DNA from: Bacteroidales bacterium
GTDB lineage: Bacteria; Bacteroidota; Bacteroidia; Bacteroidales; Paludibacteraceae
NCBI GenBank assembly: GCA_022783865.1
Contig: JALFYY010000015.1
Coordinates: 42,883-106,882, forward strand
Length of the DNA: 64,000 nucleotides
Direction: 5' to 3'
Position 1 is the first letter of the stretch. Each line of letters begins with the position of its first letter. Under the pieces are notes generated by a model. It saw nothing but the letters and a program-made list of their open reading frames with translations, was not told where the DNA came from and made no database searches. A program made the translations under genes and the position numbers. Shown here piece by piece: positions 16,055 to 25,493 of the stretch.

Positions 16055-18403
16055 TTACAGCCTCGTCGTATTGCTCTCTTTTCCTAAATAGAAGCATTTG
16101 GCACTTATGTTCTCGCTTTCCGCTGCAAATGGACCCCTGTACAGAGGTGAGTCTTTGGTTACCTTGCTGCCGTCTGTCGTATAGCGTATCTCTGCTTTTT
16201 CGTAGGGGCTGTTCATCTTTATAAGTCCGTTTTCAACAATGATACCGGGCTGCGACAGATGGAAACTGTATCCCCATGATTGCAATCGTGGTAACTCGTA
16301 TTCCATAATCTGATAGTTGTATGCGTTTAGTGCCGATGGGTAATCTGAGAAATCCGGATACGCATTCCATGCCCGCTCCATGATACCTAATATCTTCGGG
16401 AACATGTATTCTTCCACTTGGTCTGTGCTCCGTATGGTTTCGGCAAACAGATGTGCCTGCACACCCCGTATGTTCTTTTTGCATTCCTCCCGTAATGCCG
16501 TCTTGCCGCTGTTGGCGTAGGCTTCAATATCCCTGTATTCGCCTTTCATCGTGCGGCGCACCGACTTGTACAGGTCAAACGGTTGCAAATCAAAACTCGT
16601 GTATTCATCGGTATATCCGCCCCAGTGTAGCCCTCTTTCCTCTTCGTGATTCAGATAGCACATGTCCAGATAGCAATTCGTTACGCAACTGATGATCACG
16701 GGATAATTGCCGTTGGCAAGCAGATAAGGCTTCTCGTCGCCTTTCCATTCCGGCACGCTGTTCCAGCAATAACTTAGTACATTGCTGTGGGCGAATTTCT
16801 CATTCGGAATGCCTTTTCTGAGTGCAATTTCTTCCCACCCTGCTACTTGTATATCCTTCTCTGTCAGATAACTGATTACTTGTGTCAGGAAATAATCTTT
16901 CAGGTCGGTCAATTCCTGTAGTTGGTGTTCTTCCATAAATGCCTTGCATACCGGCGATTCTACCCATGCGCCTGGTGCCACCTCGTCACCGCCTATGTGG
17001 AACACATGTAGCTCTACCCCTGCTTCCCTGTACATATCCTCGATTTCATCGATGATTTTATATACAAACCGGTAGCACGATGGCAGCGCAATGCACATTA
17101 CGTTGTCCGTATAGTGTTGTGCCGATTCATAGACGGAAGTGTCATCAAAATCCGTTAGCAGATATTCGGTCGCTTTTTCAGGGTCGCTGTCGATGTATTT
17201 CTTATACCGTACTTCCATTGCTTTGATAGCGGAACGGATATGTCCGGGCATGTCTATTTCGGGTATCACTTGTATATGCAATGCGTTGGCATGACGCAAT
17301 ATTTCTATAAAGTCTGCTCTTGTCAGATACCCGTTAGCCGTAGTGTTCATATCCTCTGTATCCCAACCGCCGCAATAGGCAGGGTAGAGGCAATCCTTCT
17401 CGTCTGTAGTATATCCGCGTTTGCTGCCCATCTCTGTTAGTTCGGGTAGTCCGGGAATCTCTATGCGCCACCCTTCGTCGTCGGTCAGATGGAAATGGAA
17501 TACATTCATCTTGTATGCCGCCATAGCGTCCAATATCTTCATCACTTCTTCCTTCGGAGTATAGTTGCGCGCAATGTCGAGCATAAATCCCCGATGGGCA
17601 ATGTCAGGGTAGTCGGTGATGACAGCGCAGGGTATCTTCGTTCCGTAGTTCTCTATCAGGCGTTGTAGTGTCTGTTCGGCATAGAATTGTCCCGTTTCTG
17701 TCGATGAAACCGTGCAAATAGAGTCTTTTTTGATAATAAGCCGGTATCCCTCTTCCTGAAGACTTTCGTCTGTCTTGTGTTCCCGTATGGCTTGTTGTGT
17801 GTCGCACACGCCTTCTTTATGTATTGTCTCTTTCGGTGTGGGCAGGATATGCAGGCTTTCTGCTGCGGTTGTATCGGTGTTGGTACTGTCGAATCGTGCA
17901 TTGATGGTATAAACCTCCTTGCCGTCGGCATATACAAACCCTGCATTCCGGCGGAACTCCTGTCGCTTGTCCGATAACTTGTAGTCGATACTGATACGCT
18001 GGGGCTCGCCTTCGTTCATTACGATGAATGCTCCTTGTGGACCGGCACTTGTTCTTACGATATTGCCTTTGTGGCGCAATGTATAGGTTTTGCTTTCTTG
18101 TGGGGCAAGTGCCTGAAAATGCGCTGTCGGCGTAAGGATATGGTAACTGGCGCATACCTGTGTGATATGCAGTTCCTCGTTTTCCTGTTCAAGTGGAGAT
18201 ACCGACATCTGGCAGTAATGCAACGCCCAGTTCCGTTTCAGACTATCTTTGCCTGTGTTCGTGATGGTGATGTAGCTTTCGCATACGCCCCATGTAACAT
18301 CGTTTTGTCCCATTTCCCATGTGAGTGCTATGGGTTGCTGGTTTTGTCGGCTGCACGCACAGCCGAGCAAGATGGCTGTTGCTAAATAGAGTAGTTTTTT
18401 CAT
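16055..18403 (-). CDS. Beta-N-acetylhexosaminidase, GH20, lipoprotein
   Basis: A 782-residue exported lipoprotein (lipobox ending at Cys15) removing terminal beta-linked GlcNAc or GalNAc. It has an N-terminal carbohydrate-binding-like domain (about 25-130, cf. chitobiase CHB_HEX), a GH20b domain (about 165-260), the GH20 barrel (about 265-620) with FHLTDDEGWRIEI and the catalytic Asp-Glu pair in HIGGDEVAPGAW near residue 470, and a C-terminal chitobiase-type domain. The ATG at 18403 is chosen because the promoter -7 box lies at 18443-18450, so an upstream ATG at 18445 cannot be used. It is transcribed divergently from the GHL10-amidase-SusCD locus and may act on its products. Confidence 0.94.
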   Translation of the reverse strand: MKKLLYLATAILLGCACSRQNQQPIALTWEMGQNDVTWGVCESYITITNTGKDSLKRNWALHYCQMSVSPLEQENEELHITQVCASYHILTPTAHFQALAPQESKTYTLRHKGNIVRTSAGPQGAFIVMNEGEPQRISIDYKLSDKRQEFRRNAGFVYADGKEVYTINARFDSTNTDTTAAESLHILPTPKETIHKEGVCDTQQAIREHKTDESLQEEGYRLIIKKDSICTVSSTETGQFYAEQTLQRLIENYGTKIPCAVITDYPDIAHRGFMLDIARNYTPKEEVMKILDAMAAYKMNVFHFHLTDDEGWRIEIPGLPELTEMGSKRGYTTDEKDCLYPAYCGGWDTEDMNTTANGYLTRADFIEILRHANALHIQVIPEIDMPGHIRSAIKAMEVRYKKYIDSDPEKATEYLLTDFDDTSVYESAQHYTDNVMCIALPSCYRFVYKIIDEIEDMYREAGVELHVFHIGGDEVAPGAWVESPVCKAFMEEHQLQELTDLKDYFLTQVISYLTEKDIQVAGWEEIALRKGIPNEKFAHSNVLSYCWNSVPEWKGDEKPYLLANGNYPVIISCVTNCYLDMCYLNHEEERGLHWGGYTDEYTSFDLQPFDLYKSVRRTMKGEYRDIEAYANSGKTALREECKKNIRGVQAHLFAETIRSTDQVEEYMFPKILGIMERAWNAYPDFSDYPSALNAYNYQIMEYELPRLQSWGYSFHLSQPGIIVENGLIKMNSPYEKAEIRYTTDGSKVTKDSPLYRGPFAAESENISAKCFYLGKESNTTRL

Positions 18404-18442
18404 GTGATTTAGAGTAGAAGGTTCAATAGGCATATTTGGTTG

Positions 18443-18474
18443 CAAAATTACTACAAATAATTCATATACGCAAA
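18443..18474 (-). promoter_or_regulatory. Promoter of the GH20 gene
   Basis: TTTG (18474-18471), 20-base spacer, TAATTTTG (18450-18443) on the minus strand. It fixes the GH20 start at 18403. Confidence 0.82.
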
Positions 18475-18544
18475 TGAATGCCTAAAAATGCGATATAAAA
18501 CACTTTAATGTGTAGATTTACCCCCCCCGTGAAGCCTATAAGTC

Positions 18545-18575
18545 TTGTTAAAATCAAAATAAAGCGGTAATTTTG
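18545..18575 (+). promoter_or_regulatory. Promoter of the GHL10-amidase-SusCD locus
   Basis: TTG (18545-18547), 20-base spacer, TAATTTTG (18568-18575). It lies back to back with the GH20 promoter, and both share the TAATTTTG form of the -7 box. The leader to the ATG at 18669 is about 85 bases. Confidence 0.8.
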
Positions 18576-18668
18576 CGATTTAATAAAAAGAGTGTTTTTT
18601 GATACTGCGTATAGCGTTCGTGTCTCTCTGCTCTTTTTTGATAGTACCTTAAATCCTGAAAAGAACCA

Positions 18669-20699
18669 ATGAAGAGAATCTTTATCCCCGCCTTTTGCCT
18701 TGTCATAGGTGTAACTGTCTTTGCTGCCAACCCGAAACGTGAGATGCGTGCCACTTGGTTGACCACTGTCAATAACATCGATTGGCCTACTTCTATGTCG
18801 CCTGCTTTGCAACAGCGGGAAATGCTTCGCATGCTCGACTCTATTCAGTCCCTTAATATGAATACGGTCTTGTTCCAAGTACGCGATTGTGCCGACGCAT
18901 TCTACAATTCTGCTTACGAACCTTGGTCAAGTTTCTTGAAAATCAATCGTGGTCAGCAACCCGAATACGATCCTTTGGCGTTTGTTCTCGAAGAGTGTCA
19001 CAAACGCGGCTTGTCTTGTCACGCATGGATGAATCCCTATCGTTATAGCCGTACAGGAGCTAAATGGACGGGACTTAATGACCATCCGCTCAACTACGAA
19101 AACTCGCACCCCGATTGGTTGCTGTACTATTCCAACAATATCATTCTCGATCCCGCTTTGCCGGAAGTGCGTCAGCGTATCAAAGACGTAGTGGGCGATT
19201 TGCTGAGTAAATACGATGTGGACGGCATCATCTTCGATGACTATTTCTATCCTTACGGAGGAACTACCACACAGGATGCCGCTTCCGTCGAAAAATACAA
19301 ACCGGCGGATATGAATGTGCACGATTGGCGGCGTGATAATGTCAACCGTATGGTAAAAGACGTATATGACACCATTCAGGCAGTGAAACCGTGGGTTACG
19401 TTTGGTATCTCTCCCTTTGGTATTTGGACTACCGACTATTCTGTGGCACAAAAAGAAGATATTACGCTTCCCGTCGGTATTACGGGTGGCAATATGTACC
19501 AGGAGATATATTGTGACCCGGTTGCCTGGCTCAAAGAGGGTACGGTCGATTATATTTCTCCTCAGTTGTATTGGAAAACGGGCGGATCACAAGATTATGC
19601 CAAGTTATGTCCTTGGTGGGCGAAATTGGCAAACCGGTTCGGTGTGCATTTCTATTCCAGTATGGCTGTGTATAAGTATGCGGAGAAGACCGATGCCGCT
19701 TATACTGTGGCGGAGTTGCAACGCCAGACCAATACCAACCGTTCTTCATCCACCGACAATGCTTTCGGTGCAGTGTTCTATAACACACGCGCTTTCGTAT
19801 TCGACAATGCCTTTCGCAAAGAGTTTAAGGCAAAAGAGTTTGCCTATCCTGCTTTGCCTCCTGCTGTCAACTGGAAACCTGCCCAAGAGCAACCTATGGT
19901 AACGGATCTTGCTCTCAACGGACAGACTCTCACTTGGAAACATCCTAATACAGGCAAAGTGCATTATGCCGTTTATGCCGTACCTAACGCTTTCCGCAAC
20001 AGGGCAAGCATATTTTCTACTGCCGAAGTCCTCTTGGGTATAACTTACGATACTTCATTTACCCTGCCTGGGCACATTACGGCTTCTTCCTACAAATTGG
20101 CAGTGTCTGTTCTCGATGGTTATAACAACGAGTATTCTCTCCGTGTTTATGGCGAACCCGAAGAACAGGCTGTGGCGGCAGTTCTCTCTCAGCCTGCCGA
20201 CCATCAGGTATTCCCCGATTGGCATATTACTTTCCGTTGGAATGCAGTACCTAAAGCGGATAGCTACGTATTGCAAATAGCCAAAGATGCCGAATTCCGG
20301 GAGATACTGATGACGCACGAACAGACGGGTACCTCTTTCAATTCTTCTGCCCGTCTCAATCTGAAGGAATTGGGAGAATACTATTGGCGTGTAAAAGTGC
20401 GTAAAGCCAATACCGACGATGTTTGGTCTGCTCCTCGCCGTCTTTTGGTGGGCGACTACGATGCTCTTCCCTTGCTCTCGCCCGACTTCTCTGTATTGGT
20501 TACCGATGGCACAATCCTGATACATAATCATGCTGCTGTACAAACTGCCGATGTCGCCCTGTATTCTCTGACGGGACAAACGCTGTATAGTCAGTCATTG
20601 TCTCTTCCTGTAGGACAAACAGCACTGACATTGCCTGTCCTGCCGCATGGACTGTATCTGCTTCAAATAGGTGCAACGGCAAGCAAAATACGACTCTGA
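18669..20699 (+). CDS. GHL10 family glycoside hydrolase with T9SS sorting domain
   Basis: A 676-residue secreted protein: signal peptide (1-19), GHL10/DUF187 (YngK-type) TIM-barrel domain at about 22-340 starting KREMRATWLTTVNNIDWP and containing VDGIIFDDYFYPYGG, two fibronectin-type beta domains (about 410-500 and 505-600), and a C-terminal T9SS type A sorting domain (about 605-676, ending GLYLLQIGATASKIRL). E. coli DigH (YddW) of this family cleaves peptidoglycan glycans that lack stem peptides, so glycan cleavage after amidase action is a reasonable inference. It leads the locus and should be released or anchored outside the cell. Confidence 0.88.
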   Translation: MKRIFIPAFCLVIGVTVFAANPKREMRATWLTTVNNIDWPTSMSPALQQREMLRMLDSIQSLNMNTVLFQVRDCADAFYNSAYEPWSSFLKINRGQQPEYDPLAFVLEECHKRGLSCHAWMNPYRYSRTGAKWTGLNDHPLNYENSHPDWLLYYSNNIILDPALPEVRQRIKDVVGDLLSKYDVDGIIFDDYFYPYGGTTTQDAASVEKYKPADMNVHDWRRDNVNRMVKDVYDTIQAVKPWVTFGISPFGIWTTDYSVAQKEDITLPVGITGGNMYQEIYCDPVAWLKEGTVDYISPQLYWKTGGSQDYAKLCPWWAKLANRFGVHFYSSMAVYKYAEKTDAAYTVAELQRQTNTNRSSSTDNAFGAVFYNTRAFVFDNAFRKEFKAKEFAYPALPPAVNWKPAQEQPMVTDLALNGQTLTWKHPNTGKVHYAVYAVPNAFRNRASIFSTAEVLLGITYDTSFTLPGHITASSYKLAVSVLDGYNNEYSLRVYGEPEEQAVAAVLSQPADHQVFPDWHITFRWNAVPKADSYVLQIAKDAEFREILMTHEQTGTSFNSSARLNLKELGEYYWRVKVRKANTDDVWSAPRRLLVGDYDALPLLSPDFSVLVTDGTILIHNHAAVQTADVALYSLTGQTLYSQSLSLPVGQTALTLPVLPHGLYLLQIGATASKIRL

Positions 20700-20722
20700 A
20701 CAACCAATATATTTATATTACC

Positions 20723-21568
20723 ATGAAAAAACTTCTTACCTTGTTTCTTGTAGCCGTCTGTTGTTCTTTGCAACTCATGGCGCAACCGCTCAAAGTAACC
20801 CGGGTGACGCTGTTGCCGGGTACGGAGCAAGGAGGATTCTACCATCCTCGTTTCAGCCCGAAAGGCTCATACCTTATTACTACTGCCGAAAACTATGCTG
20901 GGTTGAACCGGCACGATTTGCTCAATGGTACAAAGCGTGTCCTCACCACTGCCGAAGGTGCCGGCTATGGCTTGCAGATCAGTCCTGACGAACAAACGGT
21001 TACTTATCGTCGTCAAGAACTCCGTCAGAACATACGTCACATGTCTTTGGAGCAAATCAACGTGAGCACTGGCACTCAACGCACCTTGCGTCGTATGGCG
21101 CCTAAGACTATACTTCCTGCCGAAGCCGTAGAAGCAACCTTTATCACAATCGAGCATCAAAAGATGGTCTTGCACCGTGCAGGCAAACAAACCGTATTGG
21201 CGCCCAATGGTGATGATGAAAGCTATTTCTGGGCATCTGTTTCTCCCGACGAACGTCATATTGTCTATGTAACTGCCCATCATGGCACTTATGTATGCGA
21301 TATCGATGGTGCCAATCCGCGTCCTATGGGTTGGTTGAATGCTCCCCAATGGATTAACAACGGATGGGTCGTAGGTATGCAGGACAAAGACGATGGTCAT
21401 GTTGTCCTCTCGTCTGCCTTGGTGGCACGTGCTATCGATGGTACTGCCTCGCAAGTGTTGCCCACCACGCAGAAAGTGGCGATGTATCCTGCAGTTTCTG
21501 CCGATGGTAAGCACATTGCCTTTAATACATTGGAAGGTCAAATCTATATCATGGAGGTACAGCTATGA
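20723..21568 (+). CDS. Exported TolB-like beta-propeller protein
   Basis: A 281-residue protein with a signal peptide (1-20) and several WD40-like PD40 repeats, recognisable by FSPKGSYLITTAE, ISPDEQTVTYRR, VSPDERHIVYVT and VSADGKHIAFNT. These make a periplasmic or surface beta-propeller for binding and not obviously for catalysis. It has no T9SS domain. Its stop overlaps the amidase start by four bases (ATGA), so the two are translationally coupled; a supporting role for the amidase is inferred. Confidence 0.82.
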   Translation: MKKLLTLFLVAVCCSLQLMAQPLKVTRVTLLPGTEQGGFYHPRFSPKGSYLITTAENYAGLNRHDLLNGTKRVLTTAEGAGYGLQISPDEQTVTYRRQELRQNIRHMSLEQINVSTGTQRTLRRMAPKTILPAEAVEATFITIEHQKMVLHRAGKQTVLAPNGDDESYFWASVSPDERHIVYVTAHHGTYVCDIDGANPRPMGWLNAPQWINNGWVVGMQDKDDGHVVLSSALVARAIDGTASQVLPTTQKVAMYPAVSADGKHIAFNTLEGQIYIMEVQL

Positions 21569-24500
21569 AAAAATATATCTTTGCAGCATTGGTATCCCTC
21601 TTTGCAATCACATCTGTTGTTGCTGACAATCTCACAGGGATAAAAGTGTATATCAATCCCGGTCATGGCGGCTACGATGCCAACGACCGTAGTTGCTGGA
21701 CTGTCAATGTGCCCGAAACATGGACCAATCCCGATGGCTATTGGGAGTCCAAGTCCAATCTTGTCAAAGGTCTTGCTTTGCGTGATTTGCTCGAAGCTGC
21801 TGGTGCCGAAGTCATTATGTCGCGTACGACCAACAATTCCGGTATCCGTGATATGGAATACTATCCTAACGCTACTCCCGAGGAGAAAGAGAAATTGCAG
21901 AATGGTGACGACCGTGACCTCTCTGCTATAGCCGAAGAAGCCAATGCCAACAATGTTGACCATTTCCTCTCTATCCACTCCAATGCTCTCAATAAGCAGA
22001 CCAACTATCTGCTCATGCTTTATCGTGGCGAAACAGGCAAACCGCAGACAGCGCCGAGCGACCTCATGGCTGCTTCGTCAGGTAGTATTCAGATTCAGAA
22101 CCCTCTGACTGTTTGGACTTCTCCTGCTCCCATTGTACGTGGTGACCTCACTTTCTATGGCGATGGTTGGGGCTTGGGCGTCTTGCGTCCTCTTATCGTG
22201 CCGGGCTTCTTGTCGGAAGGCAGTTTCCACGACTATGCCCCCGAAACGCACCGTCTTTGCAATGCCGACTATTGCAAGCTCGAAGCCGAACGTATGTTCC
22301 AACATATCCATAAGTTCTTCTCTCGCGACCTGCCCCAAACCGCTGTCATCTCCGGTTGGGTAAAGAGCAACAATGAGAAGGTCGATGTGCTCAACGAACC
22401 CAATTTCCTTTACGTACAGGGTAGCGACGACCAATGGTTGCCTCTCAATGGTGCTACCGTCAAACTCTTGGATGCTGAGGGCAATGTTCTCCAAACCACT
22501 GTTACCGACAACTGGTACAATGGTATCTTTGCTTTCTACGATCTCCAACCCGGTACCTACAAGGTCGAAGCTTCCAAAGATAAATATGCTACCCTCGTAA
22601 CCGAAGTCACCGTTGCTGCCGAGCAGATTGCCGGAGTCAAGATGCGCTTGGATAATGTCCGTCTCGATATGGCAGACTATCCCGAACCCGTTCAGGACGA
22701 AGCCACTATGGCGCTCACTAACTACGAGTTCGAAACATTTAATTCCTCATTTAATTCCCCTGCAACGGCGGTCCGTACTGTCTATCGCCAAGGCAACATC
22801 TTCGCACTCACTTCCGAAGGAAAGCTTTTGCGTTACACTGCTCAAGGTGCAAAGCAGGCGGAAATAGCTCTTCCCGATGGTGTACAACTTGCTGATATTG
22901 CCTTCACGGCTGATAATTATCTCGTAGCCTTTTCTTGGCAGGGTACCGAACTCTCTGTATATACTTGGAATACGGAATACACTGCTCCCTCCTTGTTATA
23001 TAAGAAAGACCTTGGTGCTGTCGGCACATTGTCTTCCTTTGCTGTGTCCGGACCGCGTTGGAGTTCCGAGTACTATTTCTTGGCAACCGATGGAGACAAG
23101 TCTTCCTTCATAGGGGTTGCATACAACGAAGACAAACCCGCCGAACTCTCTGTCAAAACGCTCACTACCGACCAAACCATTGCAGGTGCCGAATTAATGA
23201 TAATGCCTTCCGGACAAATCTATGCTGATAGCAAAACCATTGTTCCTATGGCGTTCACCTTCGATTGGAAGGCAGCCGATAATGCGGCAATGCCTGTAGA
23301 GCACTTTGCAGCAGAAGGTTATACCGATAATGTGTTATCGGCAGGTGCCAATTTCTTCCGTTATGCCAAACATAGCTATATGGCAATGCCGGTTGTTCAC
23401 TCCGATGCTACTCGGGTCAGCTTCTGCCTCTTCGATATTACCGATGGTTTCTCCAAAGCACAAATCGTCTCTGCTGAATATACGGCTGATAATTGTGGAT
23501 CCGCAATCGATTTCTATACCGCGGCTATGGCTTATGTCGATGGTTACGATATGTATATTTACCTCTTGGTAGAAGGTCAATGCTGTCAATGTTTCAAATC
23601 CAAATCTTCTCCTGTGGCGAATATCTATGCCGGCGAAGTCGCTGTTTCTGAAGAACAAATCTCTTTCCGTCTCAACGAAGATGCCAATGCTGTCCTCATT
23701 ACCATCGAGCGAGAAGGCGAAACCATCGATTCCTACAATGCAGGCGCAATGGAAAAAGGCTGGCACCAAATAGATAATCCTTTCAAAGATGTCTCCTTCG
23801 ATGCACTTGGCATTACGGCTTCTGCCCGCACCGTGGCATATCCTGTCAAGATAAGCAACGACGACCCTGTCTTCCAGTTCTATGCAGCCCGTGGTGTCGC
23901 TGTCGATAAGTCGGAAAGTAGTCCCTATTTCGGCCGTATCTATGTGGCTGAATCTTTGGGTGGCGGTATTACCGAAGGTGCACCTGCCAATCCGCGTACT
24001 ACCACTACCGGTATCTATGTCCTCAGTTCCGATTTCACGGATATTACCGGGCAAGGCAACAACGCTTGGACGGGCAATATCGAGTGGGGTGCCAACAATG
24101 GTGCTGCCAACTATCAATGTGCTGTTTCCAAACCGGCTGTTGCGCCTGATGGCGATGTCTTTGTTACAAGTTCCGCATTCTCTTCTGCCGGTGTCTATAT
24201 CATGAATCCGGCTGAACCTTCTGCTGATTTCAAGCCTGTCTTCGAGGGACGTCGCAACAAAGATACGGGTGCTCTGAAGAATGGCACGCAAACCGTCACC
24301 AATCCCGTTATGGCTTGTATCGTTTTGGGTACGGGTGCCGACGAACGGCTCTATACCTACGACCGTGACAACTCTCTCGGTACTGCATACAGCAATATCA
24401 ACCAATACAATATCGGTCAGCTCGAAACACTTCCTTGGACAACCGCTCCTTCCGCTGTCGTATTCAACGATTTGGAAAATGGCTCCCACATGCAGAACGG

Positions 24501-25176
24501 TAGCGGACAGCTTGCTTACGACCAGCGCGGTGGCTTCTTCATGAGTCAGTACCGCTACAATTCTACAGTGGCAGTGCCCGCACTCATTCACACCACCAAT
24601 GGCGTGCTCGATTACAATATCGGTACCAAGGTTGACCCTGCTCACCAGGGCGGTATGGCTGTTTCTGCCGATGGCAGTCTCTTGGCGTTGGGAACCAAAC
24701 TCGGACTTGTGCAGATCTTCGACGTAACCTACGACGCTGCCAATGTACCCACCCTCACTGAGAAATACACTATCGATTGGGGCAATGGCAAAGGCAATAC
24801 CATCGGTATGGATTTCGATGCGGCAGGCAATCTCTATATCGTTTCCAACTCCAACGAGCGTCTGATGATATATGCTTTGCCCAAAACCGTCAATAGTTAC
24901 ACCACGCGTGTGGTCTTCAAGAACGAAACGGCGGTGGAGAATGTGCAGAAAACCGAACTTTCTGTTTATCCTAACCCTGCCATCAACGAGATTACCGTTC
25001 AGGGCGAAGGTTTGCAAACCTATACGGTTTTCGACCTCGCAGGTCACGCCATCCAAGCAGGTAGCCTTCTGACTTCCAACAAAGCCGATGTCTCTCGCTT
25101 GGGGGCAGGTATGTATCTCTTGCAGGTACAAACAGCCGATGGCAACACCCATACAACCTCGTTGATTAAGCAATAA
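21565..25176 (+). CDS. Secreted N-acetylmuramoyl-L-alanine amidase with propeller and T9SS domains
   Basis: A 1203-residue multidomain protein. After a signal peptide comes an Amidase_3 domain (about 24-262) with zinc ligands suggested by NPGHGGYD, the Glu of YWESKSN and SIHSNA, and a late EGSFHDY segment. Then follow a carboxypeptidase-regulatory-like domain (about 265-370), a first repeat region (about 380-690), a second region (about 755-1125) homologous to the next gene's product, and a T9SS type A sorting domain (about 1135-1203, VYPNPA...GMYLLQVQTADG). It should cut the MurNAc-L-Ala bond. Such a large amidase, exported past the outer membrane, suggests action on external peptidoglycan. 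Confidence 0.9.
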   Translation: MKKYIFAALVSLFAITSVVADNLTGIKVYINPGHGGYDANDRSCWTVNVPETWTNPDGYWESKSNLVKGLALRDLLEAAGAEVIMSRTTNNSGIRDMEYYPNATPEEKEKLQNGDDRDLSAIAEEANANNVDHFLSIHSNALNKQTNYLLMLYRGETGKPQTAPSDLMAASSGSIQIQNPLTVWTSPAPIVRGDLTFYGDGWGLGVLRPLIVPGFLSEGSFHDYAPETHRLCNADYCKLEAERMFQHIHKFFSRDLPQTAVISGWVKSNNEKVDVLNEPNFLYVQGSDDQWLPLNGATVKLLDAEGNVLQTTVTDNWYNGIFAFYDLQPGTYKVEASKDKYATLVTEVTVAAEQIAGVKMRLDNVRLDMADYPEPVQDEATMALTNYEFETFNSSFNSPATAVRTVYRQGNIFALTSEGKLLRYTAQGAKQAEIALPDGVQLADIAFTADNYLVAFSWQGTELSVYTWNTEYTAPSLLYKKDLGAVGTLSSFAVSGPRWSSEYYFLATDGDKSSFIGVAYNEDKPAELSVKTLTTDQTIAGAELMIMPSGQIYADSKTIVPMAFTFDWKAADNAAMPVEHFAAEGYTDNVLSAGANFFRYAKHSYMAMPVVHSDATRVSFCLFDITDGFSKAQIVSAEYTADNCGSAIDFYTAAMAYVDGYDMYIYLLVEGQCCQCFKSKSSPVANIYAGEVAVSEEQISFRLNEDANAVLITIEREGETIDSYNAGAMEKGWHQIDNPFKDVSFDALGITASARTVAYPVKISNDDPVFQFYAARGVAVDKSESSPYFGRIYVAESLGGGITEGAPANPRTTTTGIYVLSSDFTDITGQGNNAWTGNIEWGANNGAANYQCAVSKPAVAPDGDVFVTSSAFSSAGVYIMNPAEPSADFKPVFEGRRNKDTGALKNGTQTVTNPVMACIVLGTGADERLYTYDRDNSLGTAYSNINQYNIGQLETLPWTTAPSAVVFNDLENGSHMQNGSGQLAYDQRGGFFMSQYRYNSTVAVPALIHTTNGVLDYNIGTKVDPAHQGGMAVSADGSLLALGTKLGLVQIFDVTYDAANVPTLTEKYTIDWGNGKGNTIGMDFDAAGNLYIVSNSNERLMIYALPKTVNSYTTRVVFKNETAVENVQKTELSVYPNPAINEITVQGEGLQTYTVFDLAGHAIQAGSLLTSNKADVSRLGAGMYLLQVQTADGNTHTTSLIKQ

Positions 25177-25321
25177 CTCTTTGTGGAATAGTGCATTGCC
25201 CTTTCTCAGGGCAATGTACTTCCTGCAAGAAAAACCGCAGAAAACATAAAAAATAAATTTAGAATATAGATAGAGTATATATAGCATACCTCCCCTTATC
25301 TGATAGCCTTCACTTAGCTGT

Positions 25322-25376
25322 CGTTATTGGGTGATTATTGGGTTGTTATTGGGTCGTTATTGGGTGATTACCGAAG
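25322..25376. repeat. Tandem array, 5 units of 11 bp (ATTGGGTNRTT family)
   Basis: Units of the form NRTTATTGGGT; the first four are clear, the fifth decayed. The reverse complement of the array at 59819-59862 has nearly the same unit. Confidence 0.85.
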
Positions 25377-25378
25377 GG

Positions 25379-25411
25379 ATAAGCAAAGAGTAAGCAATCA
25401 ATAAGCCCGCA
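25379..25411. repeat. Tandem array, 3 units of 11 bp (RTAAGC core)
   Basis: Three units sharing TAAGC at the same phase. It directly follows the preceding array but has a different unit. Confidence 0.6.
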
Positions 25412-25493
25412 AAGAGCAGAGTATAAGCTATATATCTCCTACAACTAACGAACAATCAACCTTATTATAAACAACCAACTAAATTCAACTACC

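Larger units (their letters stand above)
25177..25493. other. Intergenic region inside the locus with two adjoining 11-bp arrays
   Basis: This 317-base gap is the only long break in the locus. It holds the arrays 25322-25376 and 25379-25411 and an AT-rich stretch before the next ATG. No terminator or canonical promoter was recognised. Confidence 0.65.

Noticed and set aside
15675..16097. A 140-codon open frame on the minus strand between the ncRNA and the GH20 gene
   Set aside because: It overlaps the 5' part of the structured RNA, its promoter and the end of the GH20 gene, contains the palindromic repeat, and has no domain-like pattern.
18404..18445. Upstream ATG for the GH20 protein
   Set aside because: It lies in the -7 promoter box, and the shorter start gives a proper lipoprotein signal.
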